Of a DNA stretch of 9,024 nt, positions 4,585-9,024 are shown one piece after another; position 1 is the first letter of the stretch, and every line of letters starts with the position of its first letter. The notes below the pieces were generated by a model. The model made no database searches. It had not been told where the DNA came from and worked only from the letters and a program-made list of their open reading frames with translations. Where the stretch lies: contig CAJBVC010000224.1 of assembly GCA_903958915.1 (NCBI GenBank), positions 1 through 9,024 on the forward strand. The letters run 5' to 3'. Source of the DNA: an uncultured beta proteobacterium. GTDB lineage: Bacteria > Pseudomonadota > Gammaproteobacteria > Burkholderiales > Burkholderiaceae_C. Both the position numbers and the translations under genes were made by a program.

Positions 4585-6315
4585 ATGAGCAAAGTCATCG
4601 TTTTCGCCACCCCCGTGTTCCTGTTGCTGATCGTGCTCGAGTTTGCCTGGAGCCGCCGTTCCATTAGCCGTACGTTCGGACAACGCCCGTATCGGCTCAA
4701 CGACGCCATCAACAGCATCAGCTTGGGCATTCTCAGCCAGCTCAGCGGCGTGCTCACCAAACTGGTGGGCGTGGGAATTTACACACTGGTGTTTGCTGCG
4801 GTTGCGCTGTATCCCGACACCAACTTCTGGAGTGGCTGGGTGGGCGTCGTGCTGGCGCTCATCTTCTACGACCTGTGCTACTACTGGAACCATCGGCTGG
4901 GGCATACCGTGGCGCTGTTCTGGGCCTCGCACGTGGTACACCACCAGAGCCAGCACTACAACCTCTCCACCGCACTGCGCCAGACCTCCACCGGCTCTTT
5001 CTTTGGCTGGATTTTTTACCTGCCGATGGCGGTGGCCGGTGTGCCGCCGCTGGTGTTTGGCATTGTGGCCATGATCGACCTGCTGTACCAGTTCTGGGTA
5101 CACACCGAGCAGGTGGGCAAACTGGGCTGGTTTGACCGTTGGTTCTGCTCACCCAGCAACCACCGGGTCCACCATGCCGTCAACGACGACTACATCGACA
5201 AAAACTATGGAGGCATCCTGATCATCTGGGACCGCATATTCGGCAGTTTCAAGGAAGAAGACGACAACAACCCCTGCGTCTACGGCACCCGCGGCGCACT
5301 CAACAGCTGGGATCCGATCTGGGCCAATCTGGAGGTGTACTGGGCGCTGGCCAAAGATAGCTGGAAAACGCAGAACTGGAACGACAAACTCAAGGTCTGG
5401 CTGATGCCACCGGGATGGCAGCCGGCGGATCTTGCGCAAAGCACGCCCAAGCCGGCATTCCGGCTGGACCAGGTCACCACCTTCGACCCGCCCTTGAGCG
5501 CTGTGCAGCAGTGGTTTGCGTCGCTGCAGTTTGTACTCGCGCTGGGCGCGGTTTCCCTGTTTCTCTGGTACGCCGACACCATGACCCTGGGCCAGGCCGC
5601 CCTGTGGGTGGGTGCGCTGTCTGCCAGCATGTGGGCGCTCGGCCTCTTCCTGCAGGGCCGGTTGCACGCACTGGAGGTACTCACGCTACAAAGCGGCGCA
5701 TTGGCCACGTTAGGCGCGATTGGCATGGTGGAGCTGGCCAATCTGTCCAAACCCATGACCATGGTGTTCGCTATTATTTTTGTAGCTTCCCGCGCACGCC
5801 AGACGGGCGCCATAGGCCGATTTGATGTATTACTGGCGATCGCTCTGGCATTTTCGCTGGCGGGCGACGTGTTTCTGATGCCGCCAGACCAGTTCATCCC
5901 GGGCCTGGCTTCTTTTCTCGTGGCCCATGTCTTCTACATCGTACTGTTTCGACAGGGTCTGGGCTGGTTCCCAAACCGCACAGCCATGGCTGCGGTGTTT
6001 GCCGTGGGCGCGGCCATGTACGCCATCGTCCTGCCCGGACTGGGGGACCCCATTCTCAAAGTGGCAGTGGCAGCGTATGTGACCGTGATTTCTCTCATGG
6101 TCTCCCAGGCCATCGGGCGCGCTACCGTATTGGGTGATGCCGCTTCACGCTGGGTGGCGCTCGGCACCTACATTTTCATGGTGAGCGACGCGCTGATTGC
6201 CATCAACAAGTTCGTCACCCCAGTGCCGCTGTCCTCGCTGTGGATCCTGATCACCTACTATTGCGCCCAAATGTTGATTGCGCACCATGCCAGACCCCCT
6301 GTTTCCCGTTCTTGA
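4585..6315 (+). CDS. Fusion: sterol desaturase/alkylglycerol monooxygenase-like + YhhN lysoplasmalogenase-like
   Basis: This 576-residue polytopic membrane protein has two domains. Residues about 1-270 form a fatty acid hydroxylase/sterol desaturase domain with the di-iron histidine motifs HRLGH (103-107), HVVHH (116-120) and HRVHH (193-197), plus His124 and His173. The stretches YNLSTALRQ and DKNYGGILIIWDR resemble the alkylglycerol monooxygenase (TMEM195) branch, which cleaves the alkyl ether bond of glycerolipids. After a soluble linker (about 270-305), residues about 310-570 form a multi-helix YhhN/TMEM86 domain with SKP (388-390), GDVFLM (427-432), HVFY (448-451) and FMVSDALIAINKF (531-543). 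Characterised relatives hydrolyse the vinyl-ether bond of lysoplasmalogens. Substrate here is unproven. ATG 4585 lacks a clear Shine-Dalgarno sequence. The 3' end overlaps arfB by 29 bases. A dispersed-repeat-like sequence lies inside the second domain. Confidence 0.85.
   Translation: MSKVIVFATPVFLLLIVLEFAWSRRSISRTFGQRPYRLNDAINSISLGILSQLSGVLTKLVGVGIYTLVFAAVALYPDTNFWSGWVGVVLALIFYDLCYYWNHRLGHTVALFWASHVVHHQSQHYNLSTALRQTSTGSFFGWIFYLPMAVAGVPPLVFGIVAMIDLLYQFWVHTEQVGKLGWFDRWFCSPSNHRVHHAVNDDYIDKNYGGILIIWDRIFGSFKEEDDNNPCVYGTRGALNSWDPIWANLEVYWALAKDSWKTQNWNDKLKVWLMPPGWQPADLAQSTPKPAFRLDQVTTFDPPLSAVQQWFASLQFVLALGAVSLFLWYADTMTLGQAALWVGALSASMWALGLFLQGRLHALEVLTLQSGALATLGAIGMVELANLSKPMTMVFAIIFVASRARQTGAIGRFDVLLAIALAFSLAGDVFLMPPDQFIPGLASFLVAHVFYIVLFRQGLGWFPNRTAMAAVFAVGAAMYAIVLPGLGDPILKVAVAAYVTVISLMVSQAIGRATVLGDAASRWVALGTYIFMVSDALIAINKFVTPVPLSSLWILITYYCAQMLIAHHARPPVSRS
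5767..5830 (+). repeat. Dispersed repeat-like segment read in frame inside the fusion gene
   Basis: The segment gctattatttttgtagcttc, with the following gcgcac...gggcgc...aggccgatttga blocks, resembles a short intergenic repeat family I remember from Comamonadaceae. It also partly matches the element at 2531-2560 on the other strand. Here it encodes residues 395-416 (FAIIFVASRARQTGAIGRFD), which form part of a transmembrane helix and the following basic loop of the YhhN domain. It is AT-rich at its start, unlike the flanking codons. Confidence 0.5.
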
Positions 6316-6700
6316 AGACGAAGTCGAGTTCACCGCCATCCGCGCCCAGGGCGCAGGGGGCCAAAACGTCAACAAGGTCTCCAACGCGGTCCATCTACGT
6401 TATGCCATCGCCGCATCCTCACTGCCCGAGGAAGTGAAGGAACGCCTGCTTGCCTGCAGCGACCAGCGCATTACGCAGGACGGCGTGGTGGTCATCAAGG
6501 CCCAGACCAGCCGCAGCCTCGAGCAGAACAAGCTTGAGGCAATGGGACGCTTACAGGCGCTGGTGGATGGTGTAGCCGTGCCGCCCAAGCCCCGCAAGCG
6601 CACCAGACCCACCCGCAGTTCGCAGCTCAAGCGTCTGGATACCAAGGCGGAGCGAAGTAATGTAAAGGTGCAGCGCAAACGGGTGTCCGACCACGACTGA
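6287..6700 (+). CDS. arfB: Ribosome rescue hydrolase ArfB (YaeJ)
   Basis: ArfB enters stalled ribosomes that lack a stop codon in the A site and hydrolyses peptidyl-tRNA. From ATG 6287 it has 137 residues, close to E. coli YaeJ (140). The catalytic GGQ is at residues 24-26 within IRAQGAGGQNVNKVS, preserving the family block. VVIKAQTSRSLEQNK and the strongly basic C-terminal tail (PPKPRKRTRPTR onward), which threads into the empty mRNA channel, are also present. It lacks the codon-recognition domain of true release factors, so it is not PrfA/PrfB. A TTG at 6278 is also in frame but less likely. The start lies inside the preceding gene (29-base overlap), so translation is probably coupled. Confidence 0.95.
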   Translation: MPDPLFPVLEDEVEFTAIRAQGAGGQNVNKVSNAVHLRYAIAASSLPEEVKERLLACSDQRITQDGVVVIKAQTSRSLEQNKLEAMGRLQALVDGVAVPPKPRKRTRPTRSSQLKRLDTKAERSNVKVQRKRVSDHD

Positions 6701-6705
6701 CACAG

Positions 6706-6728
6706 GCCGGGCTCCTACAATTCCCGGC
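6706..6728. other. Small inverted repeat after arfB with a -10-like hexamer in its loop
   Basis: GCCGGG (6706-6711) and CCCGGC (6723-6728) form a 6-bp stem around an 11-base loop containing TACAAT (6716-6721). No T-run follows, and the best -35-like match (CTGACA, 6697-6702) is only 13 bases away, too close for a normal promoter. It could be a weak terminator of arfB or part of the receptor gene's promoter. The sequence does not decide. Confidence 0.25.
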
Positions 6729-6784
6729 AACGTCGGCTCACTCGGAATGCTCCAGTGGCCGGCGTAATCTGAATTGCAACCACC

Positions 6785-9024
6785 ATGCCCACCGCATCCA
6801 ACACCCCTATCGCTCCCTTGGCCCGCACGTGCCTGGCCATGCTGATCGCTAGTGCATTTGCCACCTCGATCCTGGCCCAAGGCACACCCGCCACTTCGGC
6901 GACACCGGAGGAAAAGCCCGCCAATGCCCCAGCCGCCGCCCCGGTGAAAAGCAAGGACAGCAAGGAAACCACCACCCTGAAACCAGTCGAAGTGATCGGC
7001 ACCGCCAACGACACCGAGCAACGCCGCGCGTCCACGGCCTCGAAAATCATCATCGGCAAGGAAGAAATCGAGCGCTATGGCGACAGTTCGGTGGCCGAAG
7101 TACTCAAGCGTCTTCCCGGCGTCACGCAAGGCGGCCGCCCCGGGCGCGGTGGCGGCGACGTGCGCATGCGTGGCATGGGTGGCGGCTACACCCAACTGCT
7201 CGTCAATGGCGAGCGCATGGGGCCAGGCTACAACCTGGGAGACATCCCACCCGATCAGGTGGAACGCATTGAAATCCTGCGCGCTCCGACGGCCGAATAC
7301 GGTGCACGGGCAGTGGCAGGCACCATCAATGTGGTGTTGAAAGAGGCCCTCAAGCGCAAACTCAACGAGTTTCGCGCCGGGGTGGGCCTGGAAAACGGGC
7401 GCGCCTCGCCGGTGGTTTCGTGGACGCGCAACGACAAGGCGTCGCAGGACACCGACTACACCTTCACCGTGTCGGCCATGCACACCAACCGCCAGGACGA
7501 TGCCGACAGCCGCACGCGCTGGGTGGATGCTCCGGGCAATACCATCGTGCTGGACCAGCGTGAAACGGGTGCCAACGTGGAAGAGCGCGACGGCCTGCAC
7601 CTCAATGGACGCGTGCAGATGAAATTGGGCGAGGGCGAGACGCTGGCACTGATGCCGTTTGTTGTGTTCTCCGAGGGCAAATCCAGGGGGTATCGGACCT
7701 TGGTGCAGGCACCCGGCGGCGCCATCGAGCAGCCCTACGGCAGCTACCAGAGCGAAGGCACTGGCAGCTTTGGCACCCTGCGCGTGAATGCCCAGTGGCA
7801 AAAGCGTCTGAGCGACTCCACCCGCACCGAGTTACGAGGCGGCGCGGGGGTGAGCACCAACGACAGCCGATCCGCGCGCCAGGAATACTCAACCGCAGGC
7901 CAGCCGTCACGGTCTACCGACGATCAGTCGACCACGCGCGAAAACAGCAGTACGCTCAACGCCAAACTGTGGCACCAACTGGCCAATGAGCACAGCTTGG
8001 TGGGTGGACTGGAGCTCGACAGCAACCAGCGCAACCAGGCACGTACCACGTTGCAGGATGGTTTGCCCATCCTCAATGAATTCGGTGACGACCTGAGCGC
8101 TGCCACGCTGCGAATGGCGGGCTACGTGCAGGACGAGTGGAACATCATCAAGCAGATTTCAGCCTACGCCGGCATCCGCTGGGAAGGCATTCGCACCACC
8201 AGCGACCGGGAGAACTACCAGGCCAACAACTTCAGCAGCGTGACAACGCCACTGTTCCACGCCACCTGGCGCCCCACCGAAAACAGCCGCGACCAGGTGC
8301 GCGCCAGCCTGACGCGCAGCTACAAGGCAGCCACCTTGCAGGACCTGATCGCGCGGCCGTCGCTGTCGCAGCGATTCCCCACCGGGGCCAACGAGATTGG
8401 CAGCCCCGACCGCGCCGGCAACCCCGATCTGCGCCCGGAGTTGGCCAGCGGCCTGGAACTGGGCTACGAGCACTACCTCACCAAGGGCGGCCTGCTCAGT
8501 GCCAATGTCTTCTACCGCAACATCAGCGACCTGATGCGTCGCACCATTGCGCTGGAAGACGTGTCGTGGTCGGACCAGAAGCGATGGGTCTCGCGCCCGC
8601 AGAATGTGGGCAACGCGGTGACCTACGGGCTGGAACTGGAAGCCAAGTTTCGCCTCGATGAGTTGTGGGACGACGCCCTGCCGGTCTCGCTGCGTACCAA
8701 CGTGAGCCTGTTTGACTCCCGCGTCGAGGGCGTTCCTGGCCCCGACAACCGGCTGGAAGGGCAGCCGCGCGGCACCGCCAATATCGGTGCCGACTACCGG
8801 CTGCGAGATTGGCCGTTCAGCATAGGCGCCAGCGTCAACTACACGCCGTCGTACGCACTGACACTGAGCGACATCCAGACCAGTTGGGTCAGCGAAAAAG
8901 TCATTGCCGACGCCTTTGTGGTCTGGACCATCAACCCCGCCACCCAGTTGCGCCTGAGCGCCAGTAACCTCTTGCCGCGCGACTATCTGACCAGCAGCAG
9001 TCTGGCCAACGGTCTACGCACACA
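6785..9024 (+). CDS. TonB-dependent outer-membrane receptor (3' end beyond window)
   Basis: The frame from ATG 6785 stays open to the window edge (746 complete codons). A signal peptide (about residues 1-31, ending SILA) is followed by a Pro/Ala/Lys-rich spacer (about 35-62) and a TonB-box-like LKPVEVIG (65-72). The plug domain (about 75-187) shows SSVAEVLKRLPGV, a glycine-rich stretch before RMRGMGGGYTQLLVNGERM, and VERIEILRAPTAEYGARAVAGTINVVLK. After it come alternating barrel strands with motifs such as GYVQDEWNI, NPDLRPELASGLELGYE, NVGNAVTYGLELEAKF and LRLSASNLLPRDY. That last motif is normally near the C-terminus, so probably only a few tens of residues are missing. Such receptors import siderophores, other metal complexes or small nutrients using TonB-ExbB-ExbD energy. 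The substrate is not evident and no Fur-box-like sequence is seen upstream. Confidence 0.93.
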   Translation, partial: MPTASNTPIAPLARTCLAMLIASAFATSILAQGTPATSATPEEKPANAPAAAPVKSKDSKETTTLKPVEVIGTANDTEQRRASTASKIIIGKEEIERYGDSSVAEVLKRLPGVTQGGRPGRGGGDVRMRGMGGGYTQLLVNGERMGPGYNLGDIPPDQVERIEILRAPTAEYGARAVAGTINVVLKEALKRKLNEFRAGVGLENGRASPVVSWTRNDKASQDTDYTFTVSAMHTNRQDDADSRTRWVDAPGNTIVLDQRETGANVEERDGLHLNGRVQMKLGEGETLALMPFVVFSEGKSRGYRTLVQAPGGAIEQPYGSYQSEGTGSFGTLRVNAQWQKRLSDSTRTELRGGAGVSTNDSRSARQEYSTAGQPSRSTDDQSTTRENSSTLNAKLWHQLANEHSLVGGLELDSNQRNQARTTLQDGLPILNEFGDDLSAATLRMAGYVQDEWNIIKQISAYAGIRWEGIRTTSDRENYQANNFSSVTTPLFHATWRPTENSRDQVRASLTRSYKAATLQDLIARPSLSQRFPTGANEIGSPDRAGNPDLRPELASGLELGYEHYLTKGGLLSANVFYRNISDLMRRTIALEDVSWSDQKRWVSRPQNVGNAVTYGLELEAKFRLDELWDDALPVSLRTNVSLFDSRVEGVPGPDNRLEGQPRGTANIGADYRLRDWPFSIGASVNYTPSYALTLSDIQTSWVSEKVIADAFVVWTINPATQLRLSASNLLPRDYLTSSSLANGLRT

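Noticed and set aside
6551..7801. 416-codon open frame on the minus strand
   Set aside because: It lies opposite arfB and the TonB receptor, both strongly supported by motifs. Its His/Gly/Ala-rich translation has no recognisable domain, as expected for a shadow in GC-rich DNA.
8137..8661. 174-codon + strand frame inside the receptor gene
   Set aside because: It is out of frame with a continuous TonB receptor sequence that has clear barrel motifs throughout.
1..9024. CRISPR arrays, tRNA/rRNA genes, transposase genes, toxin-antitoxin pairs
   Set aside because: I looked for regularly spaced repeats, tRNA-like cloverleafs and transposase or toxin motifs by eye and found none. The repeats present are few and irregularly spaced.

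Overview
The window is about 9 kb of GC-rich DNA from a Gram-negative bacterium. It most resembles a betaproteobacterium of the Comamonadaceae (Acidovorax / Rhodoferax / Polaromonas relatives). The evidence is the gene order recO-pdxJ-acpS-nagZ, the protein sequences, and dispersed intergenic repeats of types I remember from that family. This placement is by recollection; no search was run. All genes lie on the + strand.

Layout. Bases 2-85 are the 3' end of an upstream gene, possibly a PilT-like ATPase and not the era gene expected there. A spacer holding an intergenic repeat (copy A) and a 15-bp hairpin follows. Then comes a housekeeping block. recO (290-1039) serves recombinational repair. 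pdxJ (1218-1970) makes pyridoxine 5'-phosphate. acpS (2107-2523) activates acyl carrier protein. nagZ (2573-3631) recycles peptidoglycan. The recO-pdxJ gap carries a second copy (B) of the repeat, bounded by a 13-bp direct repeat. The pdxJ-acpS gap is almost entirely one long imperfect palindrome. The acpS-nagZ gap carries a short repeat of another type.

After nagZ there is an orphan periplasmic solute-binding protein (3681-4496). It is followed by a 576-residue membrane protein (4585-6315) that joins a histidine-rich sterol desaturase / alkylglycerol monooxygenase-like di-iron domain to a YhhN/TMEM86 lysoplasmalogenase-like domain. arfB (6287-6700), a stop-codon-independent ribosome rescue hydrolase, overlaps its 3' end. 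A large TonB-dependent outer-membrane receptor begins at 6785 and is still open at the window edge.

The observation most worth pursuing is the membrane fusion protein. Both halves belong to families that include ether-lipid-cleaving enzymes, so one polypeptide may carry out two steps of ether-lipid breakdown. A stretch resembling a dispersed intergenic repeat is read in frame inside its second domain. The rest of the novelty is in the gaps: several repeat families have shaped nearly every junction of the recO-pdxJ-acpS-nagZ block.
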